From contig NZ_PNLV01000003.1 of assembly GCF_013823285.1 (NCBI RefSeq), positions 1 to 64,000 on the forward strand: DNA of 64,000 nt, given 5' to 3'. Within the stretch, counting starts at the first letter, position 1. Each line of letters opens with the position of its first letter. Of this stretch, positions 49,489-60,307 are shown in pieces. The position numbers and the translations under genes were made by a program. The notes below the pieces were generated by a model, which saw only the letters and a program-made list of their open reading frames with translations, was not told the DNA's origin and did not search any database. The DNA is from Brevundimonas sp. (GTDB lineage Bacteria; Pseudomonadota; Alphaproteobacteria; Caulobacterales; Caulobacteraceae).

Positions 49489-49835
49489 GCCTGCCCCCGA
49501 TGATTTTCTCGGTTTGGGATTTTGCCTGGCTAGTCCCGGTAATATTGATTCTGGCTGTCTTTTCGTCTTCCAGCCACATCGGCCAACAGAGGTTGCCGGG
49601 TTGGGCCGTCTATCGACGCATGGTCGTCGTGCAAGCTGCTACATTAATTCCGTTCCTGCTTGTGGTTCGAGCCATCGACCGCGCTGACTCGGCGAGTTGG
49701 TGGGCGACGCTGGCATACGGGGTCGCTGCCAGTGCAATCATCTGGCTGGCTCTCCTGGCCATTCCTTCAGTCCGCCGTTGGCTTGGAGAAATGTCGCGGT
49801 GTTCCCGAGCTTCAAGAATGAGTTCAGCGCAATGA
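49485..49835 (+). CDS. Membrane protein of unknown function embedded in nuo operon
   Basis: Start overlaps the nuoD stop (ATGA), hydrophobic helices ([17 protein letters not shown]...), end overlaps the nuoE start. Confidence 0.65.
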   Translation: MSLPPMIFSVWDFAWLVPVILILAVFSSSSHIGQQRLPGWAVYRRMVVVQAATLIPFLLVVRAIDRADSASWWATLAYGVAASAIIWLALLAIPSVRRWLGEMSRCSRASRMSSAQ

Positions 49836-50500
49836 GCGTTCGTCGTCTCGCCAAGGAACAACCGGCCTCGTTCGCCTTTTCGAAGGACACGAAGAAGAAG
49901 GCCGACTGGTGGATCGCCAAATATCCGGCGGAGCGGAAGGCTTCGGCGGTGATCCCGATCCTGTGGCTGGTGCAGAAGCAGGAAGGGTGGGTCAGCGAGC
50001 CCGCCATCCGCGCCATCGCCGAGCTGCTGGCCATGCCCTACATCCGGGTGCTGGAGGTGGCGACCTTCTACACCATGTTCCAGCTGGAGCCCGTGGGGCG
50101 GACCGCTCTGATCCAGGTGTGCGGCACCACGCCTTGCATGCTGCGCGGCGCCAATGAACTGATGGCCACCTGCCGCGAGAAGATCGGGGCCAAGGACAAG
50201 CTGTCGGCCGACGGCCGCTTCACCTGGCAGGAAGTGGAGTGCCTGGGCGCGTGCGCCAATGCGCCAATGGCCCAGATCAACGACTACTATTTCGAAGACC
50301 TGACGCCGGAAATCCTGGCGCAGATCATCGACGACTTCGCTGCGGGCAAGGCGCCCAAGGCCGGCTCCTATGTGGGTCGCACGTCGTCGGAGCCCGAGGG
50401 CGGGGCGACGACCCTGACCGATCCGAAGCTGTATGACGGCTCGGCGGCGAAGCCGATCAAGAAGCTGCCCAACAGCGAACCGGCGAAGGAGCCGGCGTGA
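49832..50500 (+). CDS. nuoE: NADH-quinone oxidoreductase subunit E
   Basis: YPAERKASAVIPILWLVQKQEGWVSEPAI...EVATFYTMFQLEPVGRTALIQVCGTTPCMLRGA...VECLGACANAPMAQIND. Confidence 0.96.
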   Translation: MSVRRLAKEQPASFAFSKDTKKKADWWIAKYPAERKASAVIPILWLVQKQEGWVSEPAIRAIAELLAMPYIRVLEVATFYTMFQLEPVGRTALIQVCGTTPCMLRGANELMATCREKIGAKDKLSADGRFTWQEVECLGACANAPMAQINDYYFEDLTPEILAQIIDDFAAGKAPKAGSYVGRTSSEPEGGATTLTDPKLYDGSAAKPIKKLPNSEPAKEPA

Positions 50501-50524
50501 TGGTGTTTGCGTCCTCCATTCACT

Positions 50525-50631
50525 CCGTCATCCCCGGGCTTGTCCCGGGGATACATACGCACGGAGCGGTCCGGGTTTTCCCGGCCCTGTCGGAGTCTAT
50601 GGACCCTCGGGACAAGCCCGAGGGTGACGGA
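50525..50631. repeat. REP-like inverted pair inside nuo operon
   Basis: CCGTCATCCCCGGGCTTGTCCCGGGGAT (50525-50552) and ACCCTCGGGACAAGCCCGAGGGTGACGGA (50603-50631) in opposite orientation. Confidence 0.75.
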
Positions 50632-50654
50632 TTTGTTCGGGTGGGAGATCGCGT

Positions 50655-50924
50655 ATGAGCGCCCCTGATCTGGACAACGCCGAGGGCCGCAAGGCCTACC
50701 GCAATGAGCTGAACGGGGTGGCGCGGCCGTACCGCATGACTGGCCTGGTGTTCATCGTCATCGGCGCCTTCGTGCTGTGGGGCTCCACGCGCGGCTGGGC
50801 GGGTCTGACTGAGAGCGCCCAGGTCTGGGGCTACGGCGCCCTGGCCATCGGCTGGGTTCTGTTTCTGACTGCGACGTTCCTTCGGACGCGCCACCACAAG
50901 CGCCGCATGGCGCAGGGACTGTAG
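50655..50924 (+). CDS. Small membrane protein of unknown function in nuo operon
   Basis: 89 aa with two TM segments (LVFIVIGAFVLWGSTRGW, YGALAIGWVLFLTATFL). Confidence 0.65.
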   Translation: MSAPDLDNAEGRKAYRNELNGVARPYRMTGLVFIVIGAFVLWGSTRGWAGLTESAQVWGYGALAIGWVLFLTATFLRTRHHKRRMAQGL

Positions 50925-50927
50925 GAC

Positions 50928-52241
50928 ATGGTCGGCATTCTCGAAGACAAGGACCGCATCTTCACCAATCTGTACGGCTTCCATGACTGGACGCTGGAGG
51001 GGGCGAAGAAACGCGGGGCGTGGAACGCGACGGCGGACATGCTGGCGCTGGGCCGCGACTGGGTCATCACCAACGTCAAGAACTCGGGCCTGCGCGGCCG
51101 GGGCGGCGCCGGTTTCCCGACCGGGCTGAAGTGGTCCTTCATGCCCAAGGAGGTGAAGGACCGCCCGCACTATCTGGTGGTCAACGCCGACGAATCCGAA
51201 CCGGGCACCTGCAAGGACCGGGAGATCATGCGCCACGATCCGCATCTGCTGATCGAAGGGTGCCTGATCGCCAGCTTCGCCATGCAGGCGCACGCCTGCT
51301 ACATCTATCTGCGCGGCGAATATGTGCTTGAGCGCGAGCGCATGGAGGCGGCGGTCAGGCAGGCCTATGACGCCGGGCTTATCGGCAAGAACAACATCCA
51401 TGGCTGGGACTTCGACGTCTACATCCACCACGGCGCCGGCGCCTATATCTGCGGCGAGGAGACGGCCCTGCTCGAGTCGCTGGAAGGCAAGAAGGGTCAG
51501 CCGCGGCTGAAGCCGCCGTTCCCGGCGGGCGCGGGCCTGTATGGCTGCCCCACCACGGTGAACAATGTGGAGTCCATCGCGGTCGTGGGTACGATCCTGC
51601 GGCGCGGGGCGGAATGGTTCGCGGGCTTCGGTCGTCCGAACAACACCGGCACCAAGATCATGTCGATCTCGGGCCACGTGAACCGCCCGTGCAATGTGGA
51701 AGAGGCCATGTCCATTCCGCTGCGCCAGCTGATCGAGGATCACTGCGGCGGTGTGCGGGGCGGCTGGGACAATCTGAAGGCCATCATCCCCGGCGGATCG
51801 TCGGTTCCGTTGATCACCCGCGAGATGTCCGAAGCCGCGCTGATGGATTTCGACAGCCTGCGCGACATGAAGTCGGGCCTGGGCACGGCGGCGGTGATCG
51901 TGATGGACCAGTCGACCGACCTGGTCCGCGCCATCGCCCGCATCAGCTATTTCTACAAGCACGAGAGCTGCGGCCAGTGCACCCCGTGCCGCGAGGGCAC
52001 GGGCTGGATGTGGCGGGTGCTGGAGCGCATGGCCGTGGGCGATGCGGATCCGTCGGAAATCGACCTGCTGCTGGATGTGGCCGGTCAGGTGGAAGGGCAC
52101 ACCATCTGCGCTCTCGGCGACGCGGCGGCGTGGCCGGTGCAGGGCCTGATCCGGCACTTCCGCCACGAGATCGAGGACCGCATCACCAGCTATCGCAACG
52201 CCCGCGGCGCCTTCGCCGGCCACGCGATCGCGGCGGAGTAG
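50928..52241 (+). CDS. nuoF: NADH-quinone oxidoreductase subunit F
   Basis: [43 protein letters not shown]. Confidence 0.97.
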   Translation: MVGILEDKDRIFTNLYGFHDWTLEGAKKRGAWNATADMLALGRDWVITNVKNSGLRGRGGAGFPTGLKWSFMPKEVKDRPHYLVVNADESEPGTCKDREIMRHDPHLLIEGCLIASFAMQAHACYIYLRGEYVLERERMEAAVRQAYDAGLIGKNNIHGWDFDVYIHHGAGAYICGEETALLESLEGKKGQPRLKPPFPAGAGLYGCPTTVNNVESIAVVGTILRRGAEWFAGFGRPNNTGTKIMSISGHVNRPCNVEEAMSIPLRQLIEDHCGGVRGGWDNLKAIIPGGSSVPLITREMSEAALMDFDSLRDMKSGLGTAAVIVMDQSTDLVRAIARISYFYKHESCGQCTPCREGTGWMWRVLERMAVGDADPSEIDLLLDVAGQVEGHTICALGDAAAWPVQGLIRHFRHEIEDRITSYRNARGAFAGHAIAAE

Positions 52242-52244
52242 GGG

Positions 52245-52739
52245 ATGCGCAACGCCTTTTCCATCATCGCCCTGACCGCCCTGCTGACCGCCTGCGGTCA
52301 GGCGGATGAGCCGGCCTCGGCGCCGGAGACGGCCGCTGAGCCCGCCGTCGTGACCCAGGCCTCGCCCGAGGCGCTGGATCAGGCCGGGCTGCGCGACGTC
52401 TGCCGCGCGGCCATCGCCACAGTGAACGAACTGCCGGTGGCCCTGATCGATGTGGACGGGGTCGAGACGCTGGACGAAGGCGAGGCGGTGAACCTGTCCT
52501 GGCGCGCGCCGGTGGACGGGGGCCGCGCCCAGGCCCAGTGCCGCGTCGAAGGCGACGTGGTGGTGTGGCGCCTGACCGGCCTGCCGGACCCCGAGGCCCA
52601 GGTGTGGCGCACCGGACTGGCCGACCCCATCGTCCGCTATGTTCGCGAGAACGGCCAGATCACCATTATCCAGACGTTCCCGGACGGAACGAGCTCGCAG
52701 ACGCAAGTGTCTGCGAATACTGAGGAAGAGGCCCGCTGA
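52245..52739 (+). CDS. Lipoprotein of unknown function in nuo operon
   Basis: MRNAFSIIALTALLTACGQADEPAS lipobox LLTAC. Confidence 0.7.
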   Translation: MRNAFSIIALTALLTACGQADEPASAPETAAEPAVVTQASPEALDQAGLRDVCRAAIATVNELPVALIDVDGVETLDEGEAVNLSWRAPVDGGRAQAQCRVEGDVVVWRLTGLPDPEAQVWRTGLADPIVRYVRENGQITIIQTFPDGTSSQTQVSANTEEEAR

Positions 52740-53095
52740 TGGGGGGGCTGACGCTCAGCAATTACTGGATCGGCCCCGCAACCTTCCTGGCTACGCTGTG
52801 GTGGGTTTATGTGGTGGCTGCGGCTGTTTCGGTGCTTTACGCGGTTCGTGTGAAGTCGCTTTCGCGCGGTGTCGTGCTGGTGGCCGGAGCCCTGTTGCCG
52901 ATCGTTGCCTATCTGCTAGGCGCCATGACCATAGGGTCGTGGGGTCATCTATCCGCGCCCAATGCGATTTATGACCTGCTGGTCGTTTGCGTGGCCCTTG
53001 CGTGGCCCGCGATCGTCGTGGGCCTGATCCTAAAGGGAACGGCCATGGTGGCGTTTAAGTCTGTTCTTGGAGCTGCTGCTCATGCCCGTCGCTAA
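52739..53095 (+). CDS. Membrane protein of unknown function in nuo operon
   Basis: ATG overlaps the previous stop; hydrophobic helices (LATLWWVYVVAAAVSVLYAV...). Confidence 0.6.
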   Translation: MGGLTLSNYWIGPATFLATLWWVYVVAAAVSVLYAVRVKSLSRGVVLVAGALLPIVAYLLGAMTIGSWGHLSAPNAIYDLLVVCVALAWPAIVVGLILKGTAMVAFKSVLGAAAHARR

Positions 53096-55127
53096 GGTCA
53101 ACGGCGTAGAGATCGAGTTCGAGCCCGGCATGACCGTGCTCCAGGTCGCCGAGAAGGCGGGGCAGGAGATTCCGCGTTTCTGCTATCACGAGCGGCTGTC
53201 CATCGCCGGCAACTGCCGCATGTGTCTGGTGGAAGTGAAGCCGGGGCCGCCCAAGCCGCAGGCCTCGTGCGCCCTGCCGGCCGCTGACGGGCAGGAGATC
53301 TTCACCAACACCCCCATGGTCGAGAAGGCCCGCAAAGGGGTGATGGAGTTCCTGCTGATCAATCACCCGCTGGATTGCCCGATCTGCGACCAGGGCGGGG
53401 AATGCGATCTTCAGGATCAGGCCATGGCCTATGGCCGTGACGCCTCGCGCTATGCCGAGAACAAGCGCGCGGTCGAAGAAAAGCACATGGGTCCGACCAT
53501 CAAGACCTTCATGACGCGGTGCATCCAGTGCACGCGCTGTGTGCGGTTCATCACCGAGGTGGCGGGCGTGCCGGAGATCGGCATGATTTCGCGCGGCGAG
53601 AGCGCCGAGATCACCACCTATCTGGAAAAGTCGGTGGACTCCGAGCTGTCGGGCAACGTCAACGACCTGTGCCCGGTGGGCGCCCTGACGCACCGGCCAT
53701 GGCAGTACCACTACCGCCCGTGGGAGCTGAAGAAGACCGAGACCATCGACGTGATGGACGCCCTGGGCTCCAACATCCGCGCCGACAGCCGGGGCGCCGA
53801 GGTCATGCGCGTGCTGCCGCGGGTTCACGAGGGCATCAACGAGGAATGGCTGTCGGACCGCAGCCGCTATGTGGTGGACGGGCTGACCAAGCGCCGACTG
53901 GACCGCCCGTGGGTGCGCGAGGGCGGCAAGCTGCGCCCCGCCACGTGGGACGAGGCGCTGGGCGTCGTGGCCGGCAAGCTGAAGGCGGCCAAGCCGGAGA
54001 AGATCGGCGCCATCGCCGGCGACCTGCAGGACGCGGAGTCCATGAAGGCGACGCTGGACCTGTTCCGGGCGCTGGGGTCGGCCAACACCGACTGCCGTCA
54101 GGACGGCGCGGCGCTGGGCGGGGCCGAGCGCGAGGGCTGGCTGTTCAACAGCGGTCTGGCGGGCATCGAGAACGCGGACGCCATCCTGATGGTGGGCGTC
54201 AATCCGCGCGTCGAGGCGCCCCTGCTGAACGCCCGCATCCGCAAGGGCTGGCTGTCGGGCCGCACCGAGGTGATGGTGATCGGCGAGCAGGCCGATCTGA
54301 CCTACGGCTATCAGTATCTGGGCGCCGGGACCAAGACCGTCGGCAAGCTGCCCAAGGCGGCCATGGACCTGCTGACCAGGGCCGAGCGTCCGGCGATCAT
54401 CGTGGGCTCCGCCGCCCTGACCGGCGAGACCGGTCCCGCGGTCCTGGGCGCGCTGGGCAAGCTGGCGGCCAAGGTCGGCGTGGTTGTGGACGGCTGGAAC
54501 GGCTTCAACGTGCTGCACAATGCGGCGGCGCGGGTCGGCGGTCTGGATATGGGATTCACGCCCGGCGAAGGCGGCCTGTCGGCGGTGGAGATGGTTCAGA
54601 AGGGCGCGCTGGACGTGCTGTTCCTGCTGGGCGCGGACGAGATCGACGCCTCGAAGTCGAAGGCCTTCAAGATCTATCTGGGCAGCCACGGCGACGCGGG
54701 CGCCCACGGGGCGGACGTGATCCTGCCGGGCGCGGCCTATACCGAGAAGTCGGGCCTGTATGTGAACACCGAGGGCCGGGTGCAGATGACCGAGCGGGTG
54801 GTGTTCCCCAAGGGCGAGGCCAGGGAAGACTGGGCCATCCTGCGGGCCCTGTCCGAGCGCGTGGGTCAGACCCTGCCGTACGACAGCCTCAACCAGCTGC
54901 GGGCTGTGCTGATGGCCGATCATCCGACCTTCGGCCGGGTGGACTATCTGGCTCCGGCGCGGGTGTTCGCCGTCGACAAGCTGGGCGGCAAGGGCGAGCT
55001 GGGCGACGTCACGTTCGCCCCGGCCCTGAAGGACCCGTATCTGACCAACCCGATCGCGCGCGCGTCCGAGACCATGGCCGAACTGTCGGCCCAGCGTTCG
55101 GCGCCCCGGCTGATGGCGGCGGAGTAA
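53082..55127 (+). CDS. nuoG: NADH-quinone oxidoreductase subunit G
   Basis: CYHERLSIAGNCRMCLVEVK...CPICDQGGECDLQDQAMAYG...TRCIQCTRCVRF. Confidence 0.97.
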   Translation: MPVAKVNGVEIEFEPGMTVLQVAEKAGQEIPRFCYHERLSIAGNCRMCLVEVKPGPPKPQASCALPAADGQEIFTNTPMVEKARKGVMEFLLINHPLDCPICDQGGECDLQDQAMAYGRDASRYAENKRAVEEKHMGPTIKTFMTRCIQCTRCVRFITEVAGVPEIGMISRGESAEITTYLEKSVDSELSGNVNDLCPVGALTHRPWQYHYRPWELKKTETIDVMDALGSNIRADSRGAEVMRVLPRVHEGINEEWLSDRSRYVVDGLTKRRLDRPWVREGGKLRPATWDEALGVVAGKLKAAKPEKIGAIAGDLQDAESMKATLDLFRALGSANTDCRQDGAALGGAEREGWLFNSGLAGIENADAILMVGVNPRVEAPLLNARIRKGWLSGRTEVMVIGEQADLTYGYQYLGAGTKTVGKLPKAAMDLLTRAERPAIIVGSAALTGETGPAVLGALGKLAAKVGVVVDGWNGFNVLHNAAARVGGLDMGFTPGEGGLSAVEMVQKGALDVLFLLGADEIDASKSKAFKIYLGSHGDAGAHGADVILPGAAYTEKSGLYVNTEGRVQMTERVVFPKGEAREDWAILRALSERVGQTLPYDSLNQLRAVLMADHPTFGRVDYLAPARVFAVDKLGGKGELGDVTFAPALKDPYLTNPIARASETMAELSAQRSAPRLMAAE

Positions 55128-56210
55128 GTGATGGAAGCGACCACGACCTCATTCTGGAGCACGCCGCTGGGCTGGACCCTGATGACTGCCGGCGGAATCC
55201 TGCTGGTCACCGTCGGGATCCTGATCTCGCTTGCGTTCCTGCTGTTGGCCGACCGCAAGATCTGGGCGGGCGTGCAGTTGCGCAAGGGTCCCAATGTGGT
55301 GGGGCCGTTCGGTCTGCTGCAGTCGTTCGCGGACTTCTTCAAATTCGTCCTGAAGGAGATCGTGGTCCCGGCGGGCGCGGACAAGATCGTGTTCCTGCTG
55401 GCGCCGCTGCTGACCTTCATCCTGGCGTTCATCGCCTGGGCCGTGGTGCCGTTCGCGCCGGGCTGGGTGGTGTCGGACCTGAACGTGGGCGTGCTGTACC
55501 TGTTCGCCGTGTCGTCGCTGGGCGTCTACGGCATCATCATGGGCGGCTGGGCCTCCAATTCGAAGTATCCGTTCCTGGGCTCGCTGCGCTCGGCGGCCCA
55601 GATGGTCAGCTACGAGGTGTCGCTGGGCCTGATCATCGTCACGGTGATCCTGCTGGCGGGCAGCATGAACCTGACCGCCATCGTGCAGAACCAGGCCGGC
55701 TGGTTCTGGAACTGGCACACCTTCGGCGGCGGGCTTCAGAACTGGCCGCTGCTGGTGGTCATGTTCCCGATGATGATCGTGTTCTTCGTCTCGGCCCTGG
55801 CCGAGACGAACCGCCCGCCGTTCGACCTGCCCGAGGCGGAGTCCGAACTGGTGGCCGGGTATCAGGTGGAATACTCCTCCACCCCGTACCTGCTGTTCAT
55901 GATCGGCGAGTACGCCAACATCGTGCTGATGTGCGTGCTGCTGACCCTGCTGTTCTGGGGCGGCTGGAACCCGGGCTTCCCGACCGGATTCATGGACACC
56001 TGGCCGGTGTTCCTGGCCAATCTGTTCTATCTGGGCGTCTTCTGCGTGAAGGTGGTGGCCTGGTTCTTCATGTTCGCCCTGGTGAAGGCCTTCGTGCCTC
56101 GCTACCGCTATGACCAGCTGATGCGTCTGGGCTGGAAGGTGTTCCTGCCGTTCTCACTGGTGGCCGTGGTGCTGGTGGCGGCGTGGCGGGTGTTCGGGGG
56201 GACCCTCTGA
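55128..56210 (+). CDS. nuoH: NADH-quinone oxidoreductase subunit H
   Basis: [40 protein letters not shown]...[29 protein letters not shown]. Confidence 0.97.
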   Translation: MMEATTTSFWSTPLGWTLMTAGGILLVTVGILISLAFLLLADRKIWAGVQLRKGPNVVGPFGLLQSFADFFKFVLKEIVVPAGADKIVFLLAPLLTFILAFIAWAVVPFAPGWVVSDLNVGVLYLFAVSSLGVYGIIMGGWASNSKYPFLGSLRSAAQMVSYEVSLGLIIVTVILLAGSMNLTAIVQNQAGWFWNWHTFGGGLQNWPLLVVMFPMMIVFFVSALAETNRPPFDLPEAESELVAGYQVEYSSTPYLLFMIGEYANIVLMCVLLTLLFWGGWNPGFPTGFMDTWPVFLANLFYLGVFCVKVVAWFFMFALVKAFVPRYRYDQLMRLGWKVFLPFSLVAVVLVAAWRVFGGTL

Positions 56211-56437
56211 TGCGTGTCGGCCTTCCCATGGTCGTCGCCTGCGCGGTGCTGCTGACCGGTTGCGGTCCTGTGGTGTTCAGCCCCATGTCGACGCCCGCGC
56301 CCGTTCCCGCGGAGGTGGCCCTCGAGCGCCAGGAAGCGCGCGCCGACGCCGAGGCGGAACGCCTGCGCCGCTGCCAGATGGGCGAGACCGGCGTGCGCCG
56401 GGACGACCGCCGCTGCCGCGAAGGGGTTCCGAAATGA
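56210..56437 (+). CDS. Small lipoprotein of unknown function in nuo operon
   Basis: [22 protein letters not shown] lipobox; ATG overlaps the nuoH stop. Confidence 0.6.
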   Translation: MRVGLPMVVACAVLLTGCGPVVFSPMSTPAPVPAEVALERQEARADAEAERLRRCQMGETGVRRDDRRCREGVPK

Positions 56438-56646
56438 TCGCGCGTCTCGTGACCGCACTGATCGTGACGGGCCTGCTGGTGTCGTGCGCCCCCTATGAGG
56501 CGGAGCCCACCTCCGTCTATCAGTGGGAGCGCCGCCAGGAGGGCATCGAGCGCGCCCACGCCCAGCGCGTGGAGCGCTGCCGCGCCATGAACCGAGACAG
56601 CGAGCGCTTCGCCCGTGAGTGCGCCGACCTGAGAGAGATCGACTGA
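56434..56646 (+). CDS. Small lipoprotein of unknown function in nuo operon
   Basis: [27 protein letters not shown] lipobox; both ends overlap neighbouring genes. Confidence 0.6.
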   Translation: MIARLVTALIVTGLLVSCAPYEAEPTSVYQWERRQEGIERAHAQRVERCRAMNRDSERFARECADLREID

Positions 56647-57137
56647 TGTTGAACCGTATCGGACAGGCCGTGAAAGGCGCGATGCTGATCGACGTGATCG
56701 GCGCCGTCGGCCTGTCGTTCAAATACATGATGAAGCCCAAGGCGACGGTGAACTATCCGTTCGAGCGCGGGCCGCAATCTCCGCGCTTCCGGGGCGAGCA
56801 CGCCCTGCGCCGCTATCCCAACGGCGAGGAGCGCTGCATCGCGTGCAAGCTGTGCGAGGCCATCTGCCCGGCCCAGGCCATCACTATTGAGTCCGAGCCG
56901 CGCTCGGACGGCAGCCGCCGCACGACCCGCTATGACATCGACATGGTGAAGTGCATCTACTGCGGCCTGTGCCAGGAGGCCTGCCCGGTGGACGCCATCG
57001 TCGAGGGGCCGAACAGCGAGTACGCCACCGAGACGCGCGAGGAGCTGTATTTCGACAAGGACCGCCTGCTGGCCAACGGGGACCGTTGGGAGCGGGTGAT
57101 CGCGAAGAATCTGGAACTGGACGCCCCCTACCGATAA
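56646..57137 (+). CDS. nuoI: NADH-quinone oxidoreductase subunit I
   Basis: [21 protein letters not shown]...[21 protein letters not shown] (two 4Fe-4S motifs). Confidence 0.97.
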   Translation: MLNRIGQAVKGAMLIDVIGAVGLSFKYMMKPKATVNYPFERGPQSPRFRGEHALRRYPNGEERCIACKLCEAICPAQAITIESEPRSDGSRRTTRYDIDMVKCIYCGLCQEACPVDAIVEGPNSEYATETREELYFDKDRLLANGDRWERVIAKNLELDAPYR

Positions 57138-57260
57138 GAGGGGCGCCGATTCCACGCATGAGTTCTGCCATGTCGCCGTCGGGGGCGGGCAGGGGATTTC
57201 ACAAGGGCTTCGGGGCGTCCCGGACTCCGCACGGTTTTTGAGAGGGGCTTGGTCCCGCCG

Positions 57261-57881
57261 ATGATACAGGCGATCGCCTTCTATCTGCTGGCCACGGTGA
57301 GCGTGGTGTCCGCGTTGCTGGTCGTGACGGCCAGGAACCCGGTGCACTCGGTGCTGTGGCTGATCACCACCTTTTTCTCGGCCGCCGGCCTGTTCGTCAT
57401 GCTGGGCGCCGAGTTCCTGGCCATGCTGCTGGTGGTGGTCTACGTCGGCGCCGTGGCGGTGCTGTTCCTGTTCGTCGTCATGATGCTGGACGTGGACTTC
57501 GTGCAGCTGCGCGAGGGCTATGCGAAGTACTTCCCGCTGGCGGCCATCGTCGGCCTGATCCTGCTGGCCGAGATGATCGTGGTGGCGGTGGCGGCGGCGC
57601 AGGGCGGGGCGGCGCGCGGGGCCGAGCTGATCCCGGCCACGGACGTGTCCAACGTCGAGGCGATCGGTCGCGTGCTCTACACCGAGTACGTCTACATCTT
57701 CCAGGCGGCAGGTCTGGTGCTGCTGGTGGCCATGATCGGCGCCATCGTCCTGACCCTGCGCTACAAGCCCAACATCAAGCGTCAGGACATCGGCCGCCAG
57801 GTGAACCGGCGCCAGTCCGACGCCTACGCCAACGTCCAGGCCGAGAGCGGCAAGGGCGTCACCCTGGAGGATCTGAAATGA
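57261..57881 (+). CDS. nuoJ: NADH-quinone oxidoreductase subunit J
   Basis: [54 protein letters not shown]. Confidence 0.96.
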   Translation: MIQAIAFYLLATVSVVSALLVVTARNPVHSVLWLITTFFSAAGLFVMLGAEFLAMLLVVVYVGAVAVLFLFVVMMLDVDFVQLREGYAKYFPLAAIVGLILLAEMIVVAVAAAQGGAARGAELIPATDVSNVEAIGRVLYTEYVYIFQAAGLVLLVAMIGAIVLTLRYKPNIKRQDIGRQVNRRQSDAYANVQAESGKGVTLEDLK

Positions 57882-58183
57882 TCGGTCTGCCGCACTATCT
57901 GGCGGTCGCCGCGATCCTGTTCACCATCGGGGTGTTCGGCATCTTCGTGAACCGCAAGAACATCATCATCATCCTGATGTCGATCGAGTTGATCCTGCTG
58001 TCGGTGAACATCAATTTCGTCGCCTTCTCGGCCTATCTGAACGATATCTCCGGGCAGATCATGGCCATGTTCATCCTGACCGTCGCCGCCGCCGAGGCGG
58101 CCATCGGCCTGGCCATCCTGGTGACCTTCTTCCGCAACCGCGGCGACATCGCGGTTGATGATGCTTCGATGATGAAGGGCTGA
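57878..58183 (+). CDS. nuoK: NADH-quinone oxidoreductase subunit K
   Basis: [51 protein letters not shown]...[20 protein letters not shown]. Confidence 0.96.
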   Translation: MIGLPHYLAVAAILFTIGVFGIFVNRKNIIIILMSIELILLSVNINFVAFSAYLNDISGQIMAMFILTVAAAEAAIGLAILVTFFRNRGDIAVDDASMMKG

Positions 58184-58188
58184 CGCGC

Positions 58189-60303
58189 GTGACCATCGAG
58201 ACCCTCGTCACAATCGGCGTCTTCGCCCCGCTGCTGGGCGCGATGATCGCCGGTTTCTTCGGCCGCCGGATCGGCAACATCGCCTCGCAGGCGGTGACCA
58301 CCGGCCTGCTGTTCGTATCGTGCATCATCGCCTGGGTGGTGTTCAGCCAGCATACCTGGGGGCACATGGAGGCCTTCACGGTCGAGCTGTTCCCCTTCAT
58401 CAATGTGGGCGATTTCCAGTCGACCTGGTCGGTGCGGGTGGACGCCCTGTCGGCGGTGATGCTGGTGGTGGTGACCTCGGTCTCGTCGCTGGTGCACCTG
58501 TATTCCTGGGGCTACATGGCCGAGGACGACTCCCGGCCGCGCTTCTTCGCCTATCTGTCCCTGTTCACCTTCATGATGCTGGCGCTGGTGACGGCGGCCG
58601 ACTTCATGCAGCTATTCTTCGGCTGGGAAGGGGTGGGGCTGGCGTCCTATCTGCTGATCGGATTCTGGTACAAGAAGCCCACCGCCAGCGCCGCCGCCAT
58701 CAAGGCCTTCGTGGTCAACCGGGTGGGCGATTTCGGCTTTGTGCTGGGCATCATCACCGTGTTCTGGATGTTCGGCACCATCAAGTTCGCCGAGCTGTTC
58801 CCGCTGATCGCGGCCCAGTCGGGCGCGGGCTGGGACTTCATCGGCCAGCGCTGGTCGGCGCTGGATCTGGCGGCGTTCCTGCTGTTCATCGGCGCCATGG
58901 GCAAGTCGGCCCAGTTCTTCCTGCACACCTGGCTGCCCGACGCCATGGAGGGCCCGACGCCCGTGTCGGCCCTGATCCACGCCGCCACCATGGTGACGGC
59001 CGGCGTCTACATGGTCTGCCTGCTGTCGCCGATCTATGAGTATGCGCCGACCGCGTCGCTGATCGTAGCGATCATCGGCGGCATCACGGCCCTGTTCGCC
59101 GCCACCGTCGGCCTGGCCCAGAACGACATCAAGCGGGTCATCGCCTATTCGACCTGTTCGCAGCTGGGTTACATGTTCTTCGCGGCGGGCGTCGGCGCCT
59201 ATCAGGCGGCCATGTTCCACCTGTTCACCCACGCCTTCTTCAAGGCCCTGCTGTTCCTGGGCGCCGGTTCGGTGATCCACGGCATGCACCACGAGCAGGA
59301 CATGCGGAACATGGGCGGGCTGGCGAAACTGCTGCCCATCACCTATGGCGCGATGATGATCGGCACCATCGCCATCACCGGCCTGGGCATTCCCGAGCTG
59401 AAGTGGGGCTTCGCCGGCTTCTATTCCAAGGACTCGATCCTGGAGAGCGCCTTCGCCTCGGCGGACTACAGCCCGGCGGGCCTGTTCGTCTTCTTCATCG
59501 GCCTGTTCGCGGCCGGGCTGACGGCCTACTATTCCTGGCGTCTGATCTTCATGACCTTCCACAACAAGCCTGTGTGGAAGGACGCGCACGCGCCGGTCGA
59601 GCATCATCACGACGACCATGCCACGGACGCCCAGAAGGAAACCCACACCGAGCCGCTGATGGACGACGCCGTGGCCGCGCATACGGATGCGCACCATGAC
59701 GACCATCACGACGATCACGGTCATCATGGCCCGCTGAAGCCGCACGAGAGCCCGTGGACCATGCTGATCCCACTGATCGTGCTGTCGATCGGCGCGGTGG
59801 CGGCGGGCTTTGTCTTCTACGACAATTTCGTGGGCCACCACGAAGCCGAGTTCTGGCGCGGGGCGATCTTCACCGCCGAGGCCAACAGCGTCCTGTACGA
59901 CAGCCACTATGTGCCGCGCTGGGTGCTTTGGGCCCCCGTGGTGCTGACCCTGCTGGGCACCTTCGTGGCGTTCTGGATCTATGTGCTCAAGGAAGGCATG
60001 GCCCGGCGCATGGCCGAGCGGGGCAACATCCTCCACACCTTCTTCTACAACAAGTGGTTCTTCGACGAGCTGTACGACGTGGTTTTCGTCAAGAGCGCCC
60101 GGGCCATCGGGGACTTCTTCTGGAAGATCGGGGACGTGAAGATCATCGACGGCCTCGGCCCCAACGGCGCCGCCTGGGCCTCGCTGAAATCGGCCGCCCG
60201 GCTGGCCAGGGTCCAGTCCGGCTATGTCTATCACTATGCGTTCGTGATGCTGCTGGGTGTGGCGGGTCTTCTCGCCTTCGCCATCGCGACGTGGGGAGCC
60301 TGA
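58189..60303 (+). CDS. nuoL: NADH-quinone oxidoreductase subunit L
   Basis: [17 protein letters not shown]...[40 protein letters not shown]. Confidence 0.97.
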   Translation: MTIETLVTIGVFAPLLGAMIAGFFGRRIGNIASQAVTTGLLFVSCIIAWVVFSQHTWGHMEAFTVELFPFINVGDFQSTWSVRVDALSAVMLVVVTSVSSLVHLYSWGYMAEDDSRPRFFAYLSLFTFMMLALVTAADFMQLFFGWEGVGLASYLLIGFWYKKPTASAAAIKAFVVNRVGDFGFVLGIITVFWMFGTIKFAELFPLIAAQSGAGWDFIGQRWSALDLAAFLLFIGAMGKSAQFFLHTWLPDAMEGPTPVSALIHAATMVTAGVYMVCLLSPIYEYAPTASLIVAIIGGITALFAATVGLAQNDIKRVIAYSTCSQLGYMFFAAGVGAYQAAMFHLFTHAFFKALLFLGAGSVIHGMHHEQDMRNMGGLAKLLPITYGAMMIGTIAITGLGIPELKWGFAGFYSKDSILESAFASADYSPAGLFVFFIGLFAAGLTAYYSWRLIFMTFHNKPVWKDAHAPVEHHHDDHATDAQKETHTEPLMDDAVAAHTDAHHDDHHDDHGHHGPLKPHESPWTMLIPLIVLSIGAVAAGFVFYDNFVGHHEAEFWRGAIFTAEANSVLYDSHYVPRWVLWAPVVLTLLGTFVAFWIYVLKEGMARRMAERGNILHTFFYNKWFFDELYDVVFVKSARAIGDFFWKIGDVKIIDGLGPNGAAWASLKSAARLARVQSGYVYHYAFVMLLGVAGLLAFAIATWGA

Positions 60304-60307
60304 GCCC

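Noticed and set aside
53519-56113. 864-aa plus ORF spanning nuoG and nuoH
   Set aside because: Out-of-frame with two clear core genes; R/G/A-rich artefact.
58612-60234. 540-aa minus ORF
   Set aside because: Antisense to nuoL; His/Gln/Asp-rich artefact.
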